From positions 9,426,349-9,490,348 of the forward strand of contig NC_088318.1 of NCBI RefSeq assembly GCF_910592395.1: a stretch of DNA of 64,000 nt. Reading direction: 5' to 3'. Below, piece by piece: positions 41,698 to 54,430 of the stretch. The DNA comes from Lineus longissimus (taxonomy: Eukaryota; Nemertea; Pilidiophora; Heteronemertea; Lineidae). The notes beneath the pieces were generated by a model, which was not told the origin of the DNA, made no database searches, and saw only the letters and a program-made list of their open reading frames with translations. Made by a program: the position numbers and the translations under genes. Every line of letters starts with the position of its first letter. Position 1 is the first letter of the stretch.

Positions 41698-43826
41698 CTG
41701 AAAAAAAACATTGTGATGACAATAAGAAGGCTTCATCGTACAATAAGTGATTGTTTCTATAAGGTTTGAAATTGACAGTGTCCATTTATAACTCAGAAAT
41801 CCAGTAAGCACCTGAAACAGCATGGTGTGTTACAGCTCCAGAGTTAAAAATATTGCTCAGGCATTGTTTCAGCAAAAATTGTGTCAGAGCATCACAGATA
41901 AGCTGCAAAGATACTGGGGGGGGGGGGGGGGGGTAATATAATAATAAATAATGTCATGGTAACTAACAGATTAGTGTGAAAAACATAGTTGTTAACAAGG
42001 TTATCACCTCGTGGTTATCACCGCGTGACATACAAATTGGGCTGTATGATGGTGAAGTAGTATTAAGATCAATGTTTGCAAATTAACACTTTCACCTCAG
42101 AGTGTGTGTATGGGTCAAACTCTCAACCAGCACACATATTTTGTGAGAGAGAGGGAAACTCTCTCTAACCGCATAGGTTCCGATATATTCCTTGATTGCC
42201 AAATATTGTTTATAAAGCTAACAATGTCCTAGTTGGTGCTCAGAAGACCTATATAATACAACTAGGTCTCGACCATGTTGGACTAAACCTTTGCCAGAGA
42301 ACATGCTTTTCACTGGCTTCCTATTACAATACAGAAATTTAAAACCTGGAAAGGGGAGATAAGATTCAAATCAACAACAGTTTAGGGCGTGGAATATTAC
42401 AAAACAATTGAATGGAATTCCAGACTGAAAAAAACAGACACTGAGAGCACGATATAACATCACGACACAGAAACATCACTTACTTGCCAAACTGGAATTA
42501 ATATTTAAAGCAAACAGCATGCAACGCAAGAAATTTATAAGAAAAAAATTTTTTACAAAAGAGTTACTGTGACCGAAGTAAAGATTTAAAGATGTCAATA
42601 TGGGACATTCTGCATAGGAAATTAGAGCATTTTAGAAGAATCAGACAACAAAAAAAAGAGAAAACATAAACAGAAGAACTGTTGAAGCGGTGTCACTCTA
42701 CAGCCAGGTCCCAGCCACACTACTTGTGAGAACCGTTTTAGGCAACTATGGCGTAATAGGAACTGGCCAGGAACGGATAATCACTTCGTGTATTGCGCGA
42801 TGACTGCGATTAACCTAGCTTATGCCGCACACGAATAGAAATAAATTACGTTACGGACCAAAGTAATTTAGAGTACTGATAGACGATCATTGACCGAACC
42901 CGAAACAATGATCCGAACTGAGGAATAACCAGAAGACGATACAAACCGACACGAACCGGGAAAAAGATGACGAGCCGCATCACCAATGATGCGATGCTGG
43001 ATGGGTTTGGCGAACATTTATTTCACAGGAATCTTTTGGCCTATATTGTACCTACGTGTACGTGATTAGCAGCAGTTAACTACTCGGAAGATAATAATCC
43101 AAAGCTCCCAGCAACATTAAAATCCAATGCGCAATTTCAGTAATAGCAAACTTGAAAATTAAACCCGCCAACTACCCACTAATGGTGCCCTAAGCAAAAA
43201 TAACAAATCATCGCATCCCAGTTCAATCTAATTTCTGCACTTTTCCCTTCGCTATATTCAGCCTAACTGAATTTGTTTGTAGTTTTGCCTCTCATCAGAT
43301 TTATTTCGTTGATAATTGCTGGTTTTTGAGAAAAGGTGCTTTTGTGGTCATTTGTCCGTTTATTTCATGGATACTTTGGGTGATGTCCGTTTACTCGATA
43401 ATTGCTTTTAAAATCAAATAAAAGGTTTCTAAGGTATTTGACATGAATTAATATTACTATTTGTCAAGTGGGATTGATGTTGGCCATTGACTGTTGAATA
43501 GTTTTTCGGGAATGACGAAAATATGTCAGCAGCGTTGAGAGTATATTCACTTCATGAATTAGAACTTTCTCTTTGAGAATGCCGAAATGTCAACAAAACA
43601 TGATTGACAAACCTGGTGTTTTTCGCCAAAATTCATGTGTGCATGTTTTACATTTTTATTGCAATTTATTTCTTATTTTTGAGGCTAATTTCGACGTGTT
43701 CTTATAGAGTATTGCGTCGTTGATTTCCATGAGTGCGGCTCGCTTTCCAAGTTTTCAAGGTGGTAAATTTGAATCGAAGCGGTGAAAGCTGAATAGCTCA
43801 ATTCGTTGTCATTTGACAAGCTGTTT
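41698..43826. other. HSF intron, mostly anonymous
   Basis: Contains a G18 tract at 41916-41933. Otherwise there is no recognised repeat or coding exon over 2.1 kb; it is the most unique-looking intronic stretch in the window. Confidence 0.45.
41916..41933 (+). repeat. poly(dG)18 tract
   Basis: Eighteen consecutive G on the HSF template strand, 219 bp from the exon acceptor at 41697. Confidence 0.95.
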
Positions 43827-43886
43827 CGGTGGCCTAGTGGATACACTCTCTGCCTATCACACGGTAGAACCGAGTTGCCCTTTAAC

Positions 43887-44015
43887 CCTATTAAGTCTTC
43901 AGGTGCCGTTCCGTCTTGGAACTAGGCGGTCCACATCTTAGCTATAACCCTCAATAAACATGGCTGTCAGCATCATAACAAATAAGTAGTTTTCCCCATA
44001 TTTGATCTATCAAAT
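43887..44015 (+). repeat. gypsy copy 1, 5' LTR fragment
   Basis: Aligns to 46755-46882 with about 10 differences. Its 5' part is missing; it abuts a tRNA-like fragment. Confidence 0.8.
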
Positions 44016-44130
44016 ATCTGACGTGGTATTGCCATCCAGATCTAACATGGTGTCAGAAGTTTAAACCAAACCTGAAGTTATACTAGCTCCAAAGATGGGT
44101 GATAAAAATGCCAATTTGTAGCCACCAGAC

Positions 44131-46685
44131 GGGCTGAACTTTATGGAACAAACCAACCTGAGTGAGGGTTGGAAACGATGGTACCAACGCTTCAGCATCT
44201 GGCTGGACGCTGCGCTGTCGTATAGACTCTCCTACGGTGAGCCAAAAAGATGGCAGCATGCTCGACCTGAAAGACTTGAATTGTGCAATCAGGAGAGAAA
44301 GATTTCATATCAGCACGCTGCAGGAAGTGATCGATAGATCGGTGCTAAGAAATATTACACTGTGCTAGACAAGAAAGACGCGTACTGGCAAATCCCTCTC
44401 AATGAGGAATGTTCGTTTTTGACAACATTTAACACTCCCTTTTAGAGGTATTGCTACAAAAGTATGCCATTTTGCATCATGCCAGCTTCCGAGATACGGC
44501 AAAAGCGCAACCAGCAGATCTATGGTGACATCCCAGAAGTGTATTTCATATTTCATGATCATGACGAAATCCTGACACGAGCTAGAGAGAACAATCAGAA
44601 GTTCAGTAAGCTGAAACTACAGTTAAAGAGAGCATCAGTTGCTAATGCTGGTCAGGTGCTGAGTCGCGACGGTGTGAAACTGGATGAAAACAAAGTTTCA
44701 GCCATCACTCAGATGCCCCAGCTAGTGGATCCAGAAGGGGTCCGTAGAATTCATGGTTTATTGAACTACCTTGCCCCATTCATTCCGCCCATGTCGTCAA
44801 TCACCGCTCCTCTTTGCCAGCTGATCAAGAAAGACGTCCCGTCCCGTTCATATGGGGGCCCGAACGGGAAGAAGCTTCCAGTACATTGCGCCGCCTGGCG
44901 GCCAGTGAACCAGTGCTTAGGTTCTTTGATTCCAAAAAGGAAGCGACAATACAGGGTGATGCATCGTCCACCGGATTGGGGGCCTGTCTTCTACAGGAAA
45001 GCCAACCTGTTGCCTATCTGTCGAGGTCAATGTCATCCCCAGAGACTTATTATGCCAAAATTGAAAAGGATATGCTAGCGATTCTCTATGCAGCTGAAAA
45101 ATGTCCTCAACTTTTCTATGGCCGTACTGTCATAGTCCAGTTGGACCACGAGCCATTGGAGACAATCTTTCAAAAGTCGTTGTATAAATCGCCCCCAAGA
45201 CTGCAACTCATGATACTGCGGGCAATGAAATACGATTTCCACATTAAGTACCAACCTGGAAAACACATGTATATTGCAGATACTCTAAGCCGAGCCAGTC
45301 TGGCATCTGGGGACTCTGGTGAACAACAGTTTGCCGAGGCTGACAAACAGGTCCACATGGTGGTCACCAGTTTGCCGATATCCGAGAGCCGCAGAATGCA
45401 ACTCCAAACCGCAACATGTGAAGACAAAGTGCTGCAGGAAGTCAGTCGCTATGTTCACTTTGGATGGCCAAAGTATAAAGACAAAGTGTCACCAGATGCC
45501 CGGTATTACTGGCCCATTCAAGATTAGCTCCATATGGCAGAAGACATTGTGTTTAGTGACCACAAGATTGTTCTTCCGGTCAGTTTAAGATCAGACTATC
45601 TCAAAATAATTCATGCAAGTCATCTCGGCATTCAAAAACGCAAAGCTCGCGCAAGACAGGTACTTTACCTGCCAGGACTGTAATCGGACATTGAAACGCA
45701 TGTTGCAGGTTGCAGTATATGCAGAAAGTTCAGTCGCAATCAGGAAAAGGAACCAATGATCGCACATGAAATCAAGGGTCGCCCATGGGCCAAGTTGGGC
45801 TCAGACATTTTCACCTATGAGAAAGACTATCTGATTGTCGTGGACTACTGGTCGAAATATCCTGAAAATTTTGAGTTGCGATCAAAAACCGCGACAGCTG
45901 TCATCCAGAAGCTGAAAGAGTGCTTCTCGCGACATGGCATACCTGAAGAACTGGTCGCTGACAATATGCCATACAGTAGCCGTGAACTCCGGTTATTTGC
46001 AGACAAATGGGGTTTTAAATTGGTGACCTCAAGCCTGCGGTATCCCCAGCAGAGCAACTGTCTTAGTGAACGGAATGTACAGACTCTTAAAAATCTGTTG
46101 AAAATGGCAATTGATGATAGGGCAGACCCATTGCTCGCGTTGTTAGATTTTTGCAACTCGCCAGTGTCGGGAATGAACTATTCACCAGCTCAAATGCTAA
46201 TGAACCGCCGCATCCAAACAAAGTTGCCTGTGAGTTAGGATCTCTTGAAACAAGTGATCCTTGTGGATGTGAAAGCTAAGCTCCGGCAATGCTAGGCCGT
46301 CCAGAAGAAAGAGTACGACCGTGGGGCCAGAAAACTTCCTGAGTTAAAAACTGGAGAAACTCTCCGTATTTGTAAGGACTGTCATTGGCAGCCGGCCGTC
46401 GTTAAAGACACTCATGAGACCCCCAGGTCATACGTTGTCACCTCCGATAATGGCACCGATTACCACCGTAACAGGAGACATCTCCGTCAGTCACCAGAGC
46501 CGTTTCTCCCAAAGCAGCCTGAAGTCGAAACGGAGGATGCAGACCCCCAACCACAGACAGAGTCAAAAGGTGATGATAAGCCCATGGCAACCCCAGGAAC
46601 TCCAACTGTTGCTGAGCCCATACAACCTAGCAGAGTCAGTGGCAGGACCAGGACCTACCAATTTGGGCCAAGGACTATATCATGA
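44131..46685 (+). pseudogene. gypsy copy 1 gag-pol remnant
   Basis: About 25 gag codons follow NFMEQTNLSEGWKRWYQRF (with an upstream stop). The frame then jumps via foreign sequence to reverse transcriptase (YYTVLDKKDAYWQIPLNEE). Stops and an internal deletion remove most palm motifs. RNase H follows at about 44940-45300 (GDASSTGLGACLLQ, LDHEPLETIF, YQPGKHMYIADTLSR). A zinc-binding region covers 45590-45740 with a stop. The integrase core (45770-46240) has GSDIF, VADNMP and SERNVQTLK, keeping Asp, Asp and Glu. A frameshifted tail ends near 46685 with SGRTRTYQFG. Multiple stops show it is dead. Confidence 0.9.
44213..44249 (+). repeat. 3' tip of a hairpin-ended element embedded in gypsy copy 1
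   Basis: Directly after the gag fragment the sequence reads CTGCGCTGTCGTATAGACTC then TCCTACGGTGAGCCAAAAA. This is the 3' terminus of the TGACCTTG-unit elements found elsewhere (for example at 27950 and 39831). Reverse transcriptase sequence continues immediately after. The gag/pol junction was therefore formed by insertion followed by deletion, leaving only the tip. Confidence 0.8.
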
Positions 46686-46754
46686 CATAAACTGTGCTAA
46701 ACGTGAAATGTTGGCCATCTTGGGTTCTCACACAATGTAGTTTTAGTGATCAAG

Positions 46755-46882
46755 CCTATAAAGTCTTCAGGTGCCGTTCCGCCTTGGAACTAGCTGGTCC
46801 ACATTTTAGATGTAACCCTCTAAAAACATGGCTGTCAGCATCATAACAAACAAGTAGTTTTCCCCATATTTGATCCATCACA
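46755..46882 (+). repeat. gypsy copy 1, 3' LTR fragment
   Basis: Partner of 43887-44015. The two fragments being equally short suggests the preserved region is most of a short LTR or that both lost ends. Confidence 0.8.
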
Positions 46883-46883
46883 C

Positions 46884-48486
46884 AGATCTCACATATTTCA
46901 CTGCCGTAGTAGTAATATTCCGACCACAAGGCCGGGCGCCAATTTCAACATTGAACTTTAGTTAACTCCCCTGTTACAAGAGGGTTTTCCTGTTGATTTT
47001 CGTCTGCATAATGCAAGGACAAGGCCACTGCCGGACACAAGTCTCAACATGGTCAAGCCGGATTGAAGTAGAAAGATTTTTTTTTTCTATTTCATCAAAT
47101 CAATCTATTCGTGAAAATTCTAAAGTCACGTCAAAACGGCATCTAGAAGAACAATTAGTTCAGATGAAGTTGTTGCAATAATAGCAAATAGCGATTTGTC
47201 TGAGGAAGAATGACGGTAATTTGGCAAATTTTGACCTGTACAATTGGGCTACATGTACATCCTGATATAGGCTAAACTATACAAGATGATACACAAGATT
47301 CTGAGTCTGAAATTGAGGAGGGTATCCCCCAGGTCCTGGTGCTCATCCTATGGATTTGAGAAGTGAATGTGGCAGTGATGGTCACAATGTTGCTGAAACG
47401 TCTTGGAAAGCGATTGAGCTGTCTGCTGCTTTGACCAATCAGCTTTTGCTGGCGATCATGACGTCAGTAGACAGCAGTCAATTGATGACAGGCTGTGAAA
47501 TTAACTTTTGAAGAAATTACCCATTACTATTCAAAGAAGTAGTTATAAATAGTAAATATTTCTCTGCAATTTTTTGGCAGACTATCTGAAGACAGATATC
47601 TGAGATAAAGTTATTTTGTTGAAAAACAATAAGGGAAAACCACAAGGCGCAAAGACTGCGCTGGTAACTCAAGTTCTCTATGGACAGACACAGGAGAGCC
47701 GATCACCATGCATGGAACTAATCAATATGCAAATTACACCTGTTTCTTATCATTATGATTATGATGCGTACATTGTACATTTCTTTGGAAGTTTGTCTTG
47801 GGGTGAAGTGTACCTGTGTGTTCCGTGGAATGCCTCGTGGTAAATATGACGGCTGGCAGGGCCGGGACTATCAGGTTGGTTGGACTAGAGGATTATTTGC
47901 AATCATTTTGGATGAGACATTTCGGATAGATACTGGCAGGGGATTAGATTGGTGACTATCTTTTTGAAACAGTAAGATAAAGGGCCGACAGTGTAGGACT
48001 TTTTTATTCAGCCAATCGTCTTTTTCACCTGTAGTTTTCCTGCGAGTGTCATCTGTCATTCTGTTGCGTGACGACGCGACCAGGCCCTCGTCATCACAGT
48101 CACGACACCGTGTTAACCGTGTCATGACATTTTGCCAACGGTGGAGTAGGAACAGGTCGTGGTTGTGTGGGATCATCCATGTGTCATACTCTAAATCATA
48201 GCATTACCGACCAACCAAGAACCAAGCAGGATAGGTACGATGCGATACTTGCATGTGGACCTGGCTGTATGAAAAGCTAACCAATGCCAGCTTCCTGTAT
48301 ACTATAGCACCTAATGCCAAGTTGTTACGAAGCATGTCTGCTTGTAACATCATGTTGATATGTTGTTCTATGTACATGGATTAATAACTGACATGATATC
48401 AATATGATGCTACAGGCAAACATTCTTTATCAAGCAGACAAGCAACATTTTTGGTCACAAGCTGGGTAAGACGAGAGTCTTTCAAA
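46884..48486. other. HSF intron, anonymous
   Basis: No recognised element or exon over 1.6 kb. Confidence 0.45.
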
Positions 48487-49614
48487 TAATGAAACAGCCA
48501 GGGGCCATTGTGCTCACCGTATAGTTATGTGGTGGTTAGGAATGGTTAAGAAATATGCTACATGTACAGTAAGGTCAAACCAAAGGCCGAAAGACATGTG
48601 ATGTATTCTTGCTTAGAGCACCTACCATGGAAATATCATCGAAAACAAGTCGCTGATGAGAGAGATATTGCACTTTTCACCTTTTTAAATTTTGGCCTCC
48701 TAGTGGCCAAGTCGAGAATCAATCAGATCGGACCGAAATTCAATGTCAGGGGTTACATGATTTATGGAGCCATGTGTACCAAATTTCAAGTTAATAGCTT
48801 TTGCAGATATGAAACGTGCCATAGTTACACTCAAATGGCCAATTAACACCATTTGACGTATGTGACCTTGAAAAGTAGGTCAAACCAAAAACCTGTAGGA
48901 TATGTGATGTATCCTTGCTCGGATAACCTACCATAAATATATCATCGAAAACAAGTCACTAGTACGAGAGATATTGCACTTTTTACTTTTTTTAGTGGTG
49001 GCTCCCTGGCTGCTAAGTCGAGAATCAGATCAGACCGAAATTGGTGTCAGAGGTTATATGATGTAGGGAGTCTAGTTATATGATGTAGGGAATTTCAAGT
49101 TCATAGCTTTAGCAGTTAAGAAACATGCCACAGTTACACTCAAACAGCCAATTTATGCCATTTTACCTGTGACCTTGAAAATTAGGTCAAATCAAAAACC
49201 CATATGATGTGTGATGTATCCTTGCTGGGAAATCCTACAATAATTTTTTTACTGAAAACGAGTCACTTATAAGAGAGGTATTTTGAAAATTAGGTCAAAT
49301 CAAAAACCCATATGATGTGTGATGACCCTTGCTAGGAAAACCTACCATCATTTCTTTATCGAAAACGAGTTACTTATAAGAGAGATATCAAACTTTTTAG
49401 GTTTCTGCTTCTGCGCCCCTGGTGACCAAGTCACGAATCAGATTGGATCGAAACTTCATTGTCGGAGGTCACCTGATCTGCGGGGTCCTGTGTACAAAGT
49501 TTCAAGTTCACAGTTCAAGCGGTTAAGAATTCTGCCACTGTTTTTGAAACAGGATACAGACAGCGAAGACGGACACTGCCGTGTTATATCGACTCCCCTA
49601 CTGTGAGCCAAAAA
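48487..49614 (+). mobile_element. Hairpin-ended element B2
   Basis: Head CAGCCAGGGGCCATTGTGCT then CACCGTATAG; tail CGACTCCCCTACTGTGAGCC then AAAA. Units have decayed cores (48854, 49165) and a short internal duplication (AAAATTAGGTCAAATCAAAA at 49178 and 49286). Confidence 0.75.
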
Positions 49615-50730
49615 GTATGAAAAACGGCAAAGTGCCTTGACCTCAATAGTCAAATGTTAACATGATAAAAAATCATATTATTGTTTTATTAATTTTTTTC
49701 TAATTTAATGTCACTGTTATCTAATGGGATATTTGATATTTTTTTGATTTTGAAGCCCAATTTGTTGGTTTTTAAGGTAAGAAATCCGTTCATTTTCCCG
49801 TGGATGAACTTGTTTTGGCAACATTAAAGCGCAGAGTGGTGTGAGGTACCCTTCATATATTGTTGAACACGCCATTTGGCTAAAATCTTTCATAAATTTT
49901 TGATGTGTACATTATGAGTCTCCTGTCACAAGTTGCTATTGATTTCAACATTATTATGGATTTTTTATTACAGATTGCGGTTTGATTATTGTTTTGTTTG
50001 GCAATTTGCAGCTAATCAAAATGTGCTAACACATCGGCCTTAATTGTTAGACTGTTCATATCAATATCAGTCAACAGTACAGTTTATATTGTAATGTGTT
50101 TGTTATCAGATAAATCATTTTTTGTTGAATTTTTGGTCATTCCTATATTGTTTTGCACCTCAGTTCAGTTTGTAGCTGAATCAAAATGGGCTTCATCATG
50201 GCATCCAGTTAATTGCCAAAGAGAGCTTTGGGGTCAAAGGAAACTTGCCAAACCCCCCCTTTTTGGAAGACTCCGATAAGACCATTGATTTTACTACACC
50301 ATTACACTTCTCTGCCCTTGATGATTTTTCCGTATGGACCCCCGTTTTAGCCCTTTTGGTGGGTCCGTTTTATCAAGATTGGCCAAATGACCCTTTGGAT
50401 TAGCCATTCAGTCTGTGGATCTTATGAATATTTCCTCCCCACTAAAGAAATGAAAGATGAAATATTGTGCAGGGTTGCTTTTGGGAACGAGACAGTTCAC
50501 CAGCTAATATATCTCTAACACAAATAACTCTTTCAAATTTTGAAACTGACTGAAGAATAATGATTTTAGAGCTATAAAAGTAAGGTATTTTTGACGATCT
50601 CGCCTGGTTCTCAACGTTTCATCAAGCACCGCGGCTTTGCCGATCAGTTAGTGTACCCCGCCTCGAGCAAGTCGCAGTGATTTGCGCAACCAGACTGATC
50701 ATTCAAACATGTTCAGTTGCCGAGCGCAGT
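49615..50730. other. HSF intron, anonymous AT-rich
   Basis: No recognised feature. Confidence 0.45.
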
Positions 50731-50731
50731 T

Positions 50732-51164
50732 GTTACTGTAGAACGGAAAATATCCGCGGGAGAAAATGTTTGCGAATGCCTCACGATGGACAAATTCGCG
50801 GCAGAATATTTTCACGAGTGAAGAATTTTTTCCATGAAAAATTTAAACGGTCTATTTTGACCCTTAACTCTTAGTTAATGGGGACCGTAGTGAAAATGTC
50901 TGCTACTAAACATAATCTGAGCAATAATTAAGCAAAAGTTGTTTAAGTTAGGTGTAATTATGAAGAATGCTAATTGCGCGGGGTATTCACGTAGGCCTTC
51001 GCTTGGCCAAGCTGTATGCAGTGCCTCTGTGGAAACATGGCAACAGATACATGGATTTCAAGCTAAAAGCAAGAGATTTTCGCGGCAGAATATGTTCGCG
51101 AGCCTGACCTACCCACTTAATTCACGAAAATATTCTGCATGCAAAAATTTACAGTTCTACAGTA
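50732..51164. mobile_element. TA-flanked MITE candidate, ~430 bp
   Basis: Inverted ends TACTGTAGAACGG and TACTGTAGAACTG. TTCGCGGCAGAATAT recurs inside both halves. TA targets suit Tc1/mariner. Boundaries are approximate. Confidence 0.55.
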
Positions 51165-51464
51165 TAGTGCACAATATTTTGGAAATGTGAAATTAAAATT
51201 ATTTGTAAAGATTACAGTATTTAAAAAACTTTAAATGGAATTTCAAATGTTCTGGAATAGTGGATTTTACTGAGAAGACTTATCCTCATGAATCTAATCC
51301 AAAATGAAATCTCATCGATTTTTGACAGAGGGTCACATGTCAACTATGTGTTTCTATGTTAACTATATTATAATGTACATTGGTTAAGCTTTACTGTAGA
51401 ATAGGTTTGAGAAGTTTAGTCAGGACTCCATGAAAGGGGAATGTCCTCTTTACTTTTCTAGCTC

Positions 51465-51985
51465 TTCATTTGTAGATTATGCACAGAGAGTGTTCACAAA
51501 TCCTCTTTTTTTGTGAAATGAGACATTTTACTACTATGATTGCTTATATACAGTATACATGTTCACACAAACCCAATCATCAGTCAGTCAAAATTTAAAC
51601 AAAATTAGCCCAAACACAAAGCGTCCTCAGAATAAAGTTTGTGGCATTTCACTAGTTTTGGAGGTTGTTTTGTGAAAGTGAGGTTTATAAAACCATTTTT
51701 TCTACAAAGATAAATGATCTCTAGGCAACTAGCATATTTGTTCTTGTTCAGGCAATCAAAGTCATCAATCTGACAGTGGTTTAAACAAAATTTAGGCAAG
51801 ACTTCGACCAATATTGAAACACTATATTTTGTAGATTTATGCAAAGAGAGTGGTTACAAATCCTCTTTTTTTGTAAGATGAGACATTCCACTGCAAAAAC
51901 TGCTCATATATTCATGTAGTCATAGACCTAATAATCAGTCCGTCAAAGTTCCATCAAAATTAGCCCAAAGTTAAAGCGTTCTAAG
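51465..51985. repeat. Tandem duplication, ~363-bp period
   Basis: TTTGTAGATTATGCACAGAG with ACAAATCCTCTTTTTTTGT at 51470-51515 recurs at 51831-51876, followed by AAAATTAGCCCAAA in both. Diverged, noncoding. Confidence 0.75.
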
Positions 51986-52126
51986 AACAAAATAACTTTT
52001 ACAAGATTTGTAAAATTTTTGTTCATCAAAGTGCTTCCAGTCACAGTAGTCCTAGCTGCACTAAACGAAGAGATTCATATTAAGCATAGTATGTATACTG
52101 GTAATTAATCTCTACCTGGGGTGACA

Positions 52127-52532
52127 CAAGCCGCACTTACACCACCTGAAAATGGACCACCAATCTTGGTTCGGGAACCAATGCCGCACCATCGAAAATC
52201 CACCAAGCGCTTACACCAGCGCTGCAGCTAGTTATAAAATCCGGCTACAGATGGCGCGCAAACAATAAATTGCATGCGCAGAAAGCGCCATTTCGAAAGC
52301 GCCGCCTCGAGCCGAACCATCTAACTAGCTAATTGCCGATCCATTTGCGCGTACACCACGACAAAGCCGAGCTTTTAACAAGCCGGGCGAATTTGGACCA
52401 TCAAGCTTGGTGGGACAAATTCGCTCGGCAATTTGTATCGGCAATGGATTGCCGAACCAATTTGTCGCGGCAATGTGGTGGTGTAAGTGCAATTGGTCCA
52501 CCAATATTTCGTGGTGTAAGCGCAGCTACAGA
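52127..52532. mobile_element. Inverted-repeat MITE candidate, ~405 bp
   Basis: Left GCCGCACTTACACCACCTG, and right (minus strand) GCTGCGCTTACACCACGAA. CTTACACCAC phrases recur inside in both orientations, with GGTCCACCAATNTT near both ends. No transposase; target duplication unresolved. Confidence 0.6.
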
Positions 52533-52651
52533 TTGTATTGTTTAAAATAAGGCTTGTTTATACACATCTGGTTATGTAATAATCAAACAAAGCAGCAGTG
52601 ACCCATATACTCAACTCAAAGGTGGTGTTAAACCCTGCCGTGTTGGATTAG

Positions 52652-53239
52652 TAAGGCGAGACTTTTTTTATTTGTTGGTGCTCGGATCCGCCGACCTCCC
52701 GATGTCCGAAATAAGAAAAAAAATAACATTTTATATCTAGCCAGTCTCGGATCCGCCGATTCGAACATTACCGATTTTACAAAAAAAAATTTCTTTATTT
52801 TATTTTGAGCTCCGACGCCCAACAGTAACTTAAAAGATCAAAAATATTTTTTTCAAAATCAAAATTCAACATGATTGAATTAAAATTAGCTTCGTCGGAT
52901 TGATCATTCGAATCGAAAGTGCGAATGCCAGACCAGCTCTGCCAGACCTAGACTGGTTCTTGTCCTTTCCTAATGCATCCACAGTAGATATTATGACGAG
53001 AAACAGTCTATTGTTATGAGTCTGGCTGCTGACTGTTCAATGTGTGAAAATGCACTACTTTTTTTAGGAAAAATTTTTATCTTTATCCTTCCCTCCGACT
53101 TTGAGAAATCCTATCAATTTTTTCGAGACCATGAAATCTTTGGAAAAAAACATTTTTTTTTGTTTTTGTTTTTCGTCCTCCTCAAAAATATATTCCTCCA
53201 AAAATCCGAGCACCAACTAATAAAAAAAGTCTCGCCTAA
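52652..53239. mobile_element. PIF/Harbinger-type MITE, 588 bp
   Basis: TAA flanks (52652-52654, 53237-53239) enclose 33-bp TIRs (52655-52687, 53204-53236) with one mismatch. They start GGCGAGACTTTTTTTATT and continue GTTGGTGCTCGGAT. CGGATCCGCCGA is repeated near the left end. Non-autonomous; TIR differs from the 3.1-kb element. Confidence 0.88.
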
Positions 53240-53404
53240 GGGAGGGCGGCTGATCTCTTTAACAGCCTCCTTGCTATTGTTTGGGTTGGAGGAATTAGGC
53301 TCATGCTTCGGTCGGAAACAATGAACGACCTTGAGGGTAGATAAAATAAAAACCAAATCGGGATCAATTGCTCTAGAAACGTAATGACTAAAAAAAGATG
53401 TATC

Positions 53405-53451
53405 CTACTTCTTCTTCTCCTTTTCTTCTTCTTCTTCTTATTATTATTATC
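53405..53451. repeat. (CTT)n/(ATT)n microsatellite
   Basis: Imperfect CTTCTT run followed by TTATTATTATTA. Confidence 0.85.
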
Positions 53452-53579
53452 ACCTCTGAAGCCCAAACAGTTTTTCAATGAAATTTGACACGCATATCAG
53501 TAGGGGGATAAGAACGAAAATTGCGTCCTTTTTATCATTGATTACGTTAATTGCATGAAATCTATTGTCTTATAGCTAA

Positions 53580-54430
53580 TTTAGACCACATTTTGACAAA
53601 ACGGATGATAGGTGATAGGTTGAAGTGTGGGTTGATTTTTTCAATTATGTAACTCAATCGCATAATAATGAGCTCCAATGCTCTTTTTACCTCAGCTCGT
53701 AGATCGCTTATCATCAATGCTATTGTCATGCAATTTGCCGGGATGGTGGATCAGAAAATTTTTAACAACTTTTATTCAAGGAAAAATTTTTGATATTTGC
53801 TTCGTTCATGAGGTAATCAGCTTTTTGTTTAGGTCATTATCAAATGACAAATAATTCTTTCCGGACAACTCTTCTGTAACCACTCAGTGGCGAGCACTGC
53901 AACTTTCAGCGATGATTGTTGATATTGAAGTTGTGCATGTGGGTTTTATTTTTTCACTTATGTAACTAATTCGCTTAAAAATGAGCTCTATTGTTTTTTA
54001 CCTCATTAGCTTATAGCTCACTTACCATTAACGCTATCACCATGCAATTTTCAGGGAAGGTAGATCGGATGATTTGCAACAACTTTCATTCCAGCCAAAA
54101 TATTGTTTAATTTATATTGTTATAGACTGTAATATTTCAAATATTGTCATTTGCATAATAATGAGCTCCATTGTTTCTTACCTCATTAGCTTGCCTATTA
54201 CCAATGCTATTGTCATACATTTTTCAAGGAAGGTGGGTCGATGATTTTCAACAACTTTTATTCCAGGCAACAGATTTATATTTTCTTCGTTCACGAGATA
54301 ATGATTTTTTAAACAAAAGCTTCAACTACCAATTGGTAGAGAGCACTGCAACCTTCAGGGATGATAGGTGATTTGTTGAAGCTGTGCACCTGAGGTTGAT
54401 TTTTTCAGTAACATTACTGATTTGCATAAA
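53580..54430. repeat. Degenerate tandem block, three units
   Basis: Three copies share ATAATGAGCTC, TTTACCTCATTAGCT, AATGCTATTGTCAT and CAACTTTTATTCCAG phrases. Spacing is about 190-310 bp. Noncoding. Confidence 0.65.

Larger units (their letters stand above)
43887..46883 (+). mobile_element. Ty3/gypsy LTR retrotransposon copy 1, defective
   Basis: LTR fragments of about 130 bp bracket it: 43887-44015 and 46755-46882. They share AAGTCTTCAGGTGCCGTTCC and GGCTGTCAGCATCATAACAAA. After the 5' LTR, TGGTGTCAGAAG near 44049 matches the usual gypsy primer-binding or leader context. Internal order is a gag start, a large deletion, the reverse transcriptase tail, RNase H, integrase and the C-terminal tail, typical of gypsy. 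Both LTRs are truncated. It lies on the plus strand inside the 13.7-kb HSF intron, antisense to the gene. Confidence 0.88.
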
